The position numbers and the translations under genes were made by a program. The notes under the pieces were generated by a model, which was not told the DNA's origin, ran no database searches, and saw nothing but the letters and a program-made list of their open reading frames with translations. This document shows positions 9,753 through 22,329 of a stretch of DNA of 64,000 nucleotides, piece by piece; within the stretch, counting starts at the first letter, position 1; every line of letters starts with the position of its first letter. Source of the stretch: Cliona cf. orientalis (taxonomy: Eukaryota > Porifera > Demospongiae > Clionaida > Clionaidae); assembly GCA_963930775.1 (NCBI GenBank), contig OZ005690.1, positions 3,208,225 to 3,272,224 of the forward strand, read 5' to 3'.

Positions 9753-11137
9753 GGTAAAGTGAGGACACCAGATGGTAGTAATCTTTAGCTTCCCACTACC
9801 TGACTGATAGTGAGATAGTGGTGTAGATCTATACCCATTATGCCTACACACTGCTCTAAGTGCCCCACTTGCTTGGTCCAGCTGCAGTGAATACTGCATG
9901 CTTCATATGAATCTCGTGTATGCCACATGTGACCAACCACAAAGGCCTAACATTTTTGGACTTCTAAGATTTCGTTGGTCAAAGCATGACGATAAAATCT
10001 TCCCCCCCCCCCCCCATACTCAAGATGTAAAGCTGTATAAGGTATAGCTGGGACTTGACCACAAAGATTCTACCTTCTGAACGGAATGTGGCCAAAAAAG
10101 TACTCCTTTAGGCTAGTATATATTGATGAAGTAATGTACATTATTGCAATAAACTGAGGCTCGGTTGTATTTTAGAAATCCAGAGTGATATACAAGGAGT
10201 GCGGTGCCCAAGACAATAAAAGCAATGTCCCAAGTGAGGCTGCACGTGGGAACTTGGATAATGGCACATATATACTGATACTGCATAGTCCAGTAGCCAA
10301 AGTACAAACACCTGGAATTAAGCAGTGACAGTCTAAGTTTAGTTATGATGACGATATTTGTAATAGCAGGTGTTAACTGAAAATTGTCATGCAGCTGTTG
10401 TTCTCCAGTGCTTACCTACGTGCGGTCAATAAGGGTGACCTAATCAAATCATGACTATGCCACTCGCTAATCTGGTGATTTTTGTGTGGATGATTAGCTA
10501 CTCAACCCTTGTGCATGCAAAAAGCACTCCAGCAGCAGTGTTGACCACATTATTAGTACCCATATACATGTAGACCATAATGGACAGCTGCTTAACATGC
10601 ATATAAATGTATCCTGGCAACCGCTCAATAACCATTCTTAGTGTGCGCATGGAAGTGGCATAGACCTCAAACCGCTGGAGATTCTTTCCATCCAGTCCAT
10701 CCCACGCACTATGTCATCAAAAGAGGGTAGTGGGCATGCAGAGGAAGCATTCAGTCAACAATCAATATGACACACATGCTATTTATTCAATGGGTGTCTA
10801 TTGTAGTTACATCCTGTGTAATTGACTCAAACTATATATCCAGTGGAACTCAAGTGAACATCTGGGGTGTCATTGGACATATCAGTGTTCCTGTGATAGA
10901 TAATGGGTTGGTAGTGCCATGGATACATATCAACTTAATATTGAAGCTACAGCCCAAGGATATTAAGACTGAATAGGTTGGATAAAGTGCTTAAAGAGTG
11001 TAATTACCACTTATGTGCAAATTCATAAACAGCCTGAGGTTTCTATTTACCAGCATAAGTAAGAGTGAATAATATCATCTGTGCAATAATTTCAAGAATT
11101 CTGTTGACTAGACGTTGATCTCTGAGTTCTTCAATCA

Positions 11138-11977
11138 ATGCTCTTAGTTGAAAATGGCGTCAGTCATGAATTTGATCCCAAAAGCTATTTAGATACTTTT
11201 TACCAAAAACAGAGTGTGTATAAAGAAATGATGGATTTTGCTCTTGTGAATATTCACTACTTTTTCATGCAAAAATATTCAACATTGAAAGGTGTGCCTT
11301 TGAAAGTGCTGGACTATGGATGTGGGCCAGTTGTTGCATACGATATTAGCGCTGCTGCAGAAAGTACTGAAATAGTGCTGGCAGAGTATGGTGAACAGTG
11401 TCGCAGTGCCCTCCAAGATTGGCTAGATGGCAGCCCCTCAGCCTGGGACTGGACTCCATACATGAAGTATGTTGTCTGTGATCTTGAAGGAAAGGATAAA
11501 AGCGAGGTAAAAACGAGGGAAGATGACCTTCGAAGAGCTGTGAAGGCTATCGTACCATGCGAGATCACCCAGGATCCACCCATTGCCGAAGGCTATGAAG
11601 GGCCATACGATGTTGTAATGAGCATGTTGTGCATTGAAAATGGCTGTCTGACACGGCAGGAATACAAAGCTGCTGTGAAGAGGATAGCCACACTGGTGAA
11701 AAGAGATGGGACTCTCTTGCTCTATACAACAATTCGAAACCGAGAAGCGAATGATAATACTCCTGGATACTACTACGTAGGTGAACAAAGGATCGTTCAA
11801 GTAGCCCTACCCCTGGAGTTTGTGCAGGCAACGTTGAATGAATGTGAATTTAGTGTCGAAAAAACTAACAAGCTTCCTGAAAAGGAGAGTGATGGCCTTG
11901 CTAAGATTGAAACAACAGAGTCTGGAGTCCACTGCTTTTATAATTGCAACCAGGTTCTAGGTGCCCCAGTATTATGA
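11138..11977 (+). CDS. NNMT/PNMT-family methyltransferase, copy 5 (altered C-terminus)
   Basis: This is a SAM-dependent N-methyltransferase homologue of 279 residues with YGCGPVVAY, CDLEGKDKSEV, CEITQDPPIAEG, DVVMSMLCIE and PGYYYVGEQR. It is most like copy 3. Two ends look damaged. The first ATG in frame (11138) gives an N-terminus unlike the paralogues, and a paralogue-like ATG GCG start lies out of frame at 11153. The last ~20 residues also differ from the family: one frame over, the sequence reads LESTAFIIATRF and stops at 11958-11960, as paralogues do. A single-base indel near 11917 would explain this. It may be a slightly extended enzyme or an early pseudogene. Confidence 0.75.
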   Translation: MLLVENGVSHEFDPKSYLDTFYQKQSVYKEMMDFALVNIHYFFMQKYSTLKGVPLKVLDYGCGPVVAYDISAAAESTEIVLAEYGEQCRSALQDWLDGSPSAWDWTPYMKYVVCDLEGKDKSEVKTREDDLRRAVKAIVPCEITQDPPIAEGYEGPYDVVMSMLCIENGCLTRQEYKAAVKRIATLVKRDGTLLLYTTIRNREANDNTPGYYYVGEQRIVQVALPLEFVQATLNECEFSVEKTNKLPEKESDGLAKIETTESGVHCFYNCNQVLGAPVL

Positions 11978-12160
11978 AAATTTAGGACTGAATTGATATT
12001 GCATTTAGATTATCCATATTTGAATTAATCAAGTAAAATACTACTGAGTATGATATTCACTATAAAAGTTGATATCTAGAGACTACCTACAACTTTTAGC
12101 GTTCACTATGCATGTGTACAACTATTGTATATAAATTGTATGGACTGTTGACTGTTTTGT

Positions 12161-15039
12161 TTAATTGGTTAGTATTGAATCACGATACTTTGTTTCAAAA
12201 TCAGTGATATCATGACTTGATTGAAGTAAAATATTGGTCATTTGGGTTGGGTCATCACCACTCTCCGTTTCAGCTTTCTTAGCAAAAATGGATTTGATTT
12301 TTTGTGGTAAACTGTTCCATATCACTATACCACAGAATTCTATAAATGCACACCCAATGGATATGTTGAATAGTAGTGATGATTTGTTTCTGAAGAATGA
12401 TATTCCTGTGAATAGCAAGATGAGGTTGATTAAAATGAGCTTTCAATGATAGCAATCGATGTCCTTCTATACACCTGCACATAGTTTAGATACACCAATA
12501 CAATCACAAGAACTATTACGAGTATGTAGTTACTAAAAGAAGTATCACTGTAGCTTTGTGTCAGTGCAGATATTAAGAAAAGCGTTCCTCGTACAAGTAG
12601 TAAAGTACCAAACCAATAGTGGTGCTTGTCCTTCAAGGGAGCAAAATAAGCATCATATACGGGCTTGTAGCGAGCGATCATTTTCAGTGGTCGATAGTGG
12701 TCAACTGCCCTTAACCATTGCATTGAGAACAGCAGTAGTGTATATGGTATCCATATTAATATCAGGAATACAAGTGATGTGATAAGTAGGTAGATATGTG
12801 GATGGTGCCCATATTGAAGTCTGCCGTCTTCTGCCCAGACTTTTGTGTGTGTTACTCCATTTTTTGAATAAGTAGTGATGGTCGCTAACCTCAAGGATGC
12901 AGTAATGATGCTTAGTAACTTTATGTAAGAGAGGAACAATATCGTGGCTAAAGTTGGTACCGAACGGCTTCCACAGATCTTGGAAAGCTTATCTGAAAAT
13001 TTAATTCCCAAAAAGAATAGAGCAGCAACGTAGAAAGGAAAGGCTACCTGGAGCCATTTTGCCACGAAAGAATTGAATCCCCTGTAAAAGCATGTTTCAA
13101 TACCGAAATCTAAGTTCAGCCAGGCAATGAAAATATTGAATATCATCCATGGAGTATGTGAATATCCATAGACTTGAACAATATTTGCATAGAAGATAAG
13201 CCCATTGATTACTCCTTGTGTAACTGTCAAGTCTAAGATGCAAATTGCAAGTATCAGGAGAAACCCAGCAGCTACAAAGAAGATGAATAGTGCCAGATGA
13301 TTGTCATTTGTGCAATAGAGACAGTGGGATGACCCAATGGCAAGACTGAAGTTTTCTTGACAACCTCCGCATAGCCTACTAGCATGGTTGAAGGCACACT
13401 GGGAATCAGGGTTGCTAATTACATCTATCTGCTTGTGTCCACTTAAGCATCTCGGTGGTGGGCACTGTTTACTGATCATAATGCCCCCAGTTTGATTATT
13501 AATATCGACAATCTTCACCCATGCATTGGTTTCCCATGAAATGTACCCTGTTGCTTTTTGTGCTAAGCACTCCATGTCACTGTTAGACTGCTTGAAAGTT
13601 TCGTAGCAGTCACAGCGTTCCTTGCTGTTAATATAGTCCTCGAATAAGGCAAATCCCAGTGGGCATTTGTCAATTTGAATTCTCATGAATATTTCTAAAG
13701 AACGCATCTCTGTGTCAATTTCTTGTAGTTGGTCATACCTGTCCAGAATGCATTGGAGTTGCTGATTTTTATTATCATCTGTCAATCGCAAGTTGAGAAT
13801 ATTTGACGTTTTTGATGTACGTAGTACAATAGTATGCTGGGTTGTAGACTTTGATTTATTGAATAGTGTCAATTTCAAAAGTGTACACTGCTTGTTTTGA
13901 AGCACTCGATATTCATACTCAGAAGTAGCAAGATTCTCTCTATTTTGATCATACTCACTATCTAACAAATGCACTGTGCCTATTGTTGCTCCAAAGTCCC
14001 CACCTACTAATACAACTGGTAAGGTAAGTACTTCCCCCGGAAAAGCTGTCTTGTTTAGCAACAATATGTATTCTTTTTTTGTGCATTGTGGATGCCCATT
14101 GTTGTCACATAAGCACACTCTTTTCGATTCAGCAGATACTAGACTAAGGGGTGGTGACAAGTCATTGGTAGTAGTGAAGGTGAAGTAATTGCGCCAGACT
14201 TGTGAACTGATGTTATAATGTGACTTGGAGGTGGAAATGTTGCAGCTGCTCATCAATGATGCTCCGTATATGTTATCCCCACCCTTTTCAGCTCTGTTGT
14301 TATCAAACACTAGCTTGCTTGTTGCATTCAGCTCCAGATGCACTTGATAAAAGCATAAATTCTCATTCTTTACAAAAATTGCTCCTCCAAACTCTGAAGC
14401 CGTGTTGTCTTGAAATTTTGTTATAGTATCTCCTTTGAAAATAATCTTGGAATTCTCCATGGATAGTGCACCTCCTTTGTTTCCAGTATTGTTGCGGAAT
14501 GAGTTGATTCCAATGAAGGTTACGGTACTTGAGATTAGTTCTAGAGCTACACGCTCGTAGTATATATAGTTATGATAATCTATGAAATGACTGGTTTGAA
14601 TTTCAGTGTTTGTATTTTCAAGATTTACCATGGACTGCATAAATGTACAGTTAATGATGGACACCTTGGATACCTTTCCAGTGACTGACAGGTCAACTTC
14701 ATTAATGATTAGACCGCTAATCGTAACAGTTTCAATGTAACCGAAAAGCACATTAACTCCATTAAACATAATTTTTTCTTGTGTACCCTGAATTAGTAAA
14801 GCCTTTTTATCAACAATTATTAAGCCTTCTGTGTTGCTTGAATGATACGAACCTGGAAGAAAAATCACTTGTAGTTCAGAATAAGTCTCTGAATTGTTTC
14901 GGTATTCATCTAGTGTTTCACAAGGTGCATTTGTTGGGCAATCATCGCTTGGCATCTCTGTAGGTCTCATATACAGAGTCTCCATAGAAAAGCTGACAGT
15001 CAAAAGTCCCATGAGCAGTAATATAGTCAGTTCTTTCAT
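12161..15039 (-). CDS. Receptor copy A: short beta-helix ectodomain plus multi-TM module (one C-terminal frameshift)
   Basis: The uninterrupted frame runs from ATG 15039 to a stop at 12430 (869 residues). It has a signal peptide (residues 1-18), a few Pmp-like repeats (GGALSM, GGAIFV near 180-215), a Cys-rich stalk ending CGGCQENFSLAIGSSHCLYC, then membrane segments from about residue 580. Conserved landmarks are VTQGVINGLIFYANI, FIAWLNLDFGIETCF, VPTLATILFLSYIKLL and HHYWFGTLLLVRG. Compared with copy F, the frame breaks at a TTTT run near 12431. The neighbouring frame continues as LILLFTGISFF down to a stop at 12161, giving one more hydrophobic segment and a tail. A one-base deletion or a sequence error are both possible. 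The ectodomain is much shorter than in B-F. Function unknown; probably a plasma-membrane surface protein. Confidence 0.8.
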
Positions 15040-15942
15040 TATCAATCTGGTGAATTTAAAGCAGAGATCAGGACTATGGAGTGCTGCTTGTCAATGACTT
15101 GCATGCAGTTTTTATAGAAAACTTTTTTGTGACTAGCTACATCATCATAGCATTGTGGGTGTGCAACTGTCAGTGCAGTCCAAAATTCGGGAAATTTTTG
15201 ATTCGATGTATTTTCTTTTTTGAATCAAGGTAAGCTAGATTCGAAGAGTGCATGTTTACATGACTAAAAGCTCTTTTAGTGCCTAAAACATTGTGTCATT
15301 GTGCATACACCACAGCTGTTGATGTACCGGGAAATTTTTCAGTTTGATGTTTTTTAATGTGTGTATGCATGTTTCAGTATTGTAATGTAATGGTGTCCTG
15401 TTTATAAAATTTTGTGCATAGAGGTCAATTAGCACTAAGTGTTGTGCAATTATCACTTTGAGTACCTGTCAGTGGGATTTTTATCCAGCAGATTAAACTG
15501 AAAGTGCTTGTGCTAAAATAGCTTGTAGTATACATAATATAATTCATGTTTATTTAATTGGGCACAAGGGGAGCCTTCTACCTCCCTTGAAACAGACCAT
15601 TTCCTCCTGAGGTAGGCCTAGATGAGTGATGGCTATAATTTCAATTCGTACAATCATAGAAGTAGCCTGGCTGAAGGTAGCTAACATTAAAATTAATGAT
15701 AATTCTCGGTGTTATATGTACAATATATCAAACAGCCTTACATTGCTTTCATTATAAGGAATCTCGTGAATTCAAGTGTAGATATCACTACAAAATAATT
15801 ATCTCCTGAGTAACACTATTGAGACCTGGATCACTTATACTTTCAAATCACAAACATTGTTAGTAACAATATGCAAATTGAAAATTATACCCAACGCATT
15901 TGATAATAAAGATCTGTCCATAATAATATACATACATTATAG
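15040..15942. other. Spacer between receptor A and the first visible CKAP5 exon
   Basis: No exon with TOG-domain similarity was recognised here. It holds AT-rich non-coding sequence, presumably part of a CKAP5 intron. Confidence 0.5.
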
Positions 15943-16156
15943 CTCCTTGGTTGGCTTGAAGAGAAGCTGCCAGCGTCAGGCAAGCTTCCCTCTCCTGAGG
16001 TGACTGGTATCATTGCTCCGCTCTACTCTGCTCTGGAGGACCGCAGTGGAGATGTCAGGAAGAAGGCCCAGGTGGTGCTGCCACTATTCATGGCTCACGT
16101 CAGCTATGATACCATGCTGAAACAAACTGGAAAGCTCAAGGTGTGTGTACATACGT

Positions 16157-16246
<90 letters not shown>

Positions 16247-19200
16247 CAGTAGCAACTATGGTTCCTGATTTGTTTCATTAGTGGATTTGTGTTTCTGGCT
16301 CTGGTGATGTACATGTAATTGTTTATTGATGACGTACGATCAGTTTGTGCAACAAGTAAAGCGTACATGCACATAAGACTCAGACCTCACTATATCCCGT
16401 AGCAGTGTTTCGTATGAATATGCATGTAAATGCATGCATCTGTATAATATTACCGTAGAATCCCGCGATTACGCCCCCCCTTTGTGCATGCTAGGATTGG
16501 GCAAAAGTGGGGAGGGGGCTTATACGCGGGATCCTTACATTTCCGTGTGACGACCATTACCGACCGTCGAATGCCACGTGGGCGCGCGATCTCTGTACTT
16601 TCTCTGGCTGTTTGGTGGGCAAAACTCGAGAAAAACGACAAAGTAAGGCATAATATGACACAAATAGCTAGTTTGCTAGCTGTAGCTACTGTTTTTGTCG
16701 ATTTATGGGCTCCATTTTACAGTCAGGGAGGGGGGGGGCTTATACGCGAGACAAAAGTACCTATGTAGGAACTTGAGCTAAAAATGGAGGGGGGGCTTAT
16801 GCGCGAGGGGGGGCGTAATCGCGGGATTCTACGGTATATGTATGTGTGTGTAAAACTATATACCGTACCCTCGCAAAAGAGGGCCCATGGGTGGTGCACC
16901 TTACATTGAGCCAAGATTGGGGGATGGGCTGATATTCGAGGTATCAGTATCGCATTTATACGCGAAAAAGCGCCCAGGTAAGTTATCCACGCTATCTTCA
17001 TAATTTGAGTAGTAGCAGTGGCTACTATTGAATTCAGCCTTATTCAAGCACGGTTACCAATCAAGAGCGAGGGCGGCCGCGATACTTCACCGTGTGTTGT
17101 TGATTGCAGCCATATTAAGTGGGTGTGGCTACGATCGCTAGCCGTGTACAATCATTTATTTGTGCTGAAACGTGGCATAAATCTAGTTTTACAGCTGTTT
17201 AGCACGTTATTTATCGATTTTTATAGACTATTCGAAGTTCAGTCCTCATAAACCAGCCACTTGAGCTGCGTTTTCAAGGGCAGCTACACATGAAAGCATA
17301 TTCAACCTTATAGCAGGAAATTGAGCCCAAAGTGGGGGGTGAGCCGACATCCCATAGCATTTGGGCTCTCTTTCGCGAGGATACGGTATATAGTAATGTA
17401 TTGTGTGAAGAGAGTAATTATTGCCGTATTATATTGGTTATTAATAACCATTCCCTTCACTATTCTCGCCCCTACTAGCCTGCCTCCAAACAAGTTGTCG
17501 TTGCCCTACTTGAGAAGCACAAGGCGTCTGCTGCCCCTCCCAAAGCTAGCAAGGCTAAACAGCAACAGCAGCCGCCTCCTGCAGCTCAACAGCCACAGCA
17601 AGTAGCCGCTGCAGAGACTAGTGCCCCCGCAGCGACGTCAAAACCGGCCGCTGAAAAGAAGGCTGCCAAACCCAAGGCAGAGAAGGCGGGAGCAAAGGCC
17701 GAGAAAGAGAAGAAGACCACGGGCTCGGCTTCTAAAGGGAAAGGTCAGTGGTATAATACTATAATATGCCCTGCTTTTCTTGAGAAAATAGTACTTGGCT
17801 TATGAACTGATGGACTTTGTTCTAACAAGTTATTCCCCTATTATACATTGTATGTATAGTATACATAATGCTTTCGACAGTCTAAGCAATTGATTTTATC
17901 CACTTGTTATTAACTGTTTAGAACTGTTATGATTTTAATTTCTTCAGGTGGTAAAGACAAGAAGGGTGGTAGTGCAGAGGCCAGTGGTGCTCCTCTGGTG
18001 TTCGTACCCAATGGGAAGGAGTCTCGAATGAAGGATGAGGAAAAAATGAAGACATTGAAATGGAACTTTGCCAGTCCACGAGCTGAGTTTATTGAGCAGT
18101 TGAAGGAGCAGATGCAACCTTGTGCCAGCACTGCTCTGTTCACCCAACTGTTTCATGATGACTTTAAACAGCACATAGCAGCACTGGGGATACTAACCAA
18201 GGTCAGCTGTTGATAGAGTATGATTTAAAAATGGCTCCCTCTTTTGAGCGGGCCGTGGATACTTATTCACTTATATGTTAATAGCTACCCGCATGAACGT
18301 TTACCAGTACGTGAGTGCTTACCCATGCCAAATTGTAGCAGAATAATATACAAGGCTAGACCCAGCCCAATTAATGTTAGGCTCTTGGTTCATATTCCTA
18401 ACTTATATTGTGAATTGTCAGTATACTTCTTATTAACTTAATATACATTTTTCAATTATGATAGGGTGTATCTGGAGATGCCCCCCTCAAAGAGGCTGCT
18501 ATCGGTTGTATGGACCTGTTGCTTCGCTGGGTCACTCTGCGCTTCTTTGAGACTAACACCACCGTCAACCTCAAGTGCCTGGAGTTCCTTCAAGCTGCCT
18601 TCAAGATGCTGACTCGGGATGGGAACTACAGGATGACCGACTATGAGGCTAATGCTTTCTTACCTTATCTTGTTACAAAGGTACTTCTGTATGTAGTTTG
18701 TACGTATGTCTTGCTTTTTTGTGAGCCTATATGTAAGAAATTTTCAAACCAGCTTGAATTTTATTGATCTGATGTACAACTTTAGGAACGCTCATCTTTT
18801 ACAATTAAAAATATTGCTCAAGATAACTGGTATGCATGATATGTACACTCATTTTGTGATATCTACATGTAGGTTGGTGATGCTAAGGAGCCGGTACGTA
18901 AGGGAGTGCGTGCCTTATTCAGAGAGCTTTGCAGCTTCTACCCTCCTGGGAAGCTCTTCACCTTCGTTCTCGATGGTCTAAAATCAAAGAATGCCAGACA
19001 GAGAACAGGTGAGCGATATTTCCCCATCTCTCTCTCTATCCACGCTTCCCCCCCCCCCCCCCCCCCCCCCATTGCTTTATCATTGTCATGAACTTGCTCT
19101 CCTTATTGTGTGTGTATCTGCAGAGTGTCTTGAAGAACTTGGTATTCTGGTCAGAGACAATGGTATGGTGATTTGTGGCCCTCAGCCTCAGAAGACAGTG

Positions 19201-22200
19201 CCCCTAATAGCCTCTCAGATCAGTGATCGTGACAATGCAGTACGATCAGCTGCTCTCAATGCCATGGTCGTTGTCTACGGTAATGTGGGAGATGCTGTCT
19301 TCAAATTTACTTCAAAAGTTAGTAAGACATACATAATTATGATGCACGTGTGTGCACATTATTAAACTGTAGCTGTGACACTGATGACAAGAGTTTATTT
19401 TTGGGGGCAAAGTACAGTTTGGCCTAAGCCTACTGTGTATGCTATCATAACACCATAGATGCAGCTTTAGTTATTTTTATGAGCTGCCAGTTTGTTCACA
19501 CTTCACTCTACAGCTCTCAGCCAAAGATGTGAGCTTGTTTGAGGAGAGGATCCGTCGTTCTGGTACGAAGCCCCCCTCAGCGTCAGGGGGAGAACCCCCC
19601 AAGGCAGTCACGCCAGTGGAACCCTCCATCTCTCCTGTACCTACTGAGACTACTGCTAAACCATCAGGCAAGCAGACTGCCAAGTCGGGTCAAAAAGCAG
19701 CTAAGTGAGTAGCCACACTCTAGCACTAATAATTGTAGCCTCGTGCCCATCCCTATTCCCACCTTTTCAATGTTGCACGCAGAAAAGGGGGAAGGTCTGG
19801 TCGATTTGGTGATGTCAGGATGATGTCACATGGACGTGGTTTGAACTGACCTGGTCGTGGTCTGGTTACCTCGCGCTTGCTGCCCACGCATGCACGCGTG
19901 CGTGCGCTAGCGCTTCAGCGCGAGCGCGTGCACAAGTATAAGCATGCGTGGGCAGCAAGCGCGAGGTAACCAGGAAGTCCAGACCACGACCAGGTCAGTT
20001 CAAACCACGTCCATGTGACATCATCCTGACATCACCAAATCGACCAGACCTTCCCCCTTTTCTGCGTGCAACATTGAAAAGGTGGGAATAGGGGATGGGC
20101 ACGAGGCTAAATAATTGTACATTTCTGTTAAGAACCATATGATGGGTTATTTAAAGTTAATATGCTAATCAAGCTAATTTAATATCAGTTTAGGAAACAC
20201 TCTTAATTAACAGCCATCCCAGGGTATTTGATGTCAGAATAATTAAATTGCAATTATAAGTCCTTGGACATACATACTTATGCTCCTGTGCTAAATAAAA
20301 TGAAAATTCTGCAGTTACTGTGATTATAGTTGAGTCTGCCCCCCTTTTTTATTGTCCAGGCAAGCCCCTCCCCGTTCTACCACACCCACTGAATCTAAGG
20401 GTTCCGGAACATCATCCCCTGTCCCTACTGCTGAGCAGGCTGAAGCTCCGCCCCCTAAGCCAGCACCAGTAACTGGCCCTTTCTCTATCGATCTCTCCAA
20501 ATATCAGCTACCTCCTCAGCCGCGGCTGAAAGCACCCATTAGTGTGCCACGCCTCTCTGAGGTGATTGGGCCAGATGTGCCAATGCCTGTACTCCAGTCA
20601 AGGTAAGCTTGTAAAAGATAACCATTTTGTTGCTGCATGTAGTTCATAAACATATTTCTGGAAGAGTAGCGTCTGTGCTTACTTGACAGGGTTTCCAAAG
20701 GAGAAATGTCCCGATTCCTTGCCTGCATCATGAGTTCAATAATTAGTTTAAATGGGGCCTAAGGTCGGAGAGATTCTAATATTTTTGGGGACATACTCTA
20801 AATGTGATAATGTTTTATTATGTGTCAATTTCATCCCCCTCCTCCCCTCCCATACCCCTCAATGAAAAGTCTTATATGAACCCCTAGCTGTTATCATCGA
20901 TGGTATGTCACAAACTTTTAATATTTAAATTCAACCGCAAATACACACCCACCATCAGGAAGGTGAAGGCTCCTCCCTCTATAGGGGTTAATCCCACCCA
21001 GCTGGCCAGTACATCAGCTGCAGTCAGCTACATTATCTCTCAGATCAACAGCAGTGATGCGGACACATGCTGCAAGGCCATTACCCAGGTATGAAGTTCA
21101 ATCGATCAGTATAAGGGCACCTGTACAAAGCATATGTAATTTGGAAAGCATGCATAGTAGAGATAACATAATTGTACAGAATCAATGCTTATATGTAACT
21201 AGTTTGTCTCTAATAATTTGGCAAAGCTAGCATAATTCACTACAGCAGCACAAATCTCAGTTTCACCTTCATTACTCTGTTATCCAATTAATCCTTTGTA
21301 CTGATACTTAATATTATTGTTACTGTAGATTGAAGCAGTAATAGTGAATCCTTGCCAGCGAGAAGCCATGGACACTCATGTCGACCAGCTGCTGAGGGCT
21401 GTCCTCATGCAAATGAGAATGAATTTCTCTACCCCACTCACCGACGCCAGCACTTCAGAAACACTCAAGAACGTATGGCAGCTACAATAATAACATGAAT
21501 GGAAGTATCACAAATCGCCATGCTGTAAAAAAAGCAATGTTAATGTTAACTCATCCCTAGACTCCCTGATGTTTTTAACGTATTCAGGCCCTAATCCTAT
21601 AGCACATTACCATTAGTACCTATTTTTAGCATAAATAATACAAAATTATATGGGCTTGAGAACTAGCCTCATCCCCAAGCCACTCCCACAATTTCAATTT
21701 ACACACATATAACATTAAGTGTGAGAGTGGCCTGGGAACGAGGCTACAAGTAATGTATACATATATTACTGTGGTATATACTCTGTATAGTTTGGCTGCC
21801 ATATAAACACAGACTAGAATGAACGTGAAAACCTCCACTTACGTTTGAACTATCGTGCTCGTTTGTGTAAACACATACATGTAGGTGATGCGCATTGGCA
21901 AGAGGCTCACTTCATGCCTGGTGGTGCTCTTCAGTGAGACTAGCCTGGCAGAGAAGGCCACTCAGGACAGTCTGGTTGAAGTGGAGAGAGATATTCTGAC
22001 CTATTTGGAAGATGAAAGGCTACTCAAGCTCGAGGAAGCCCCTCAGTTAATTAGATCGCTTAATTTTCTAATGTTGAGAGTATGTGATAACAGCGAAAAG
22101 ACTGCTATATTTGGGTGAGTATACAAAAAAATTATGTAAATGTTGATTTATTCACAATTGCATAATTTGATAGATCACTTCTACAAGTACTATTAAAGTC

Positions 22201-22281
22201 AATTAGCGCAGATGGAACACCTTCAAAGCTCACAGAGATGACAATGAAGGTTTGTGCACACACATGAGACTTTATTTGTAA

Positions 22282-22329
<48 letters not shown>

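Noticed and set aside
16000-16281. Reading frame running through the (TG)n tract
   Set aside because: Splicing at 16140/16141 fits CKAP5. The valine-cysteine run is only the microsatellite.
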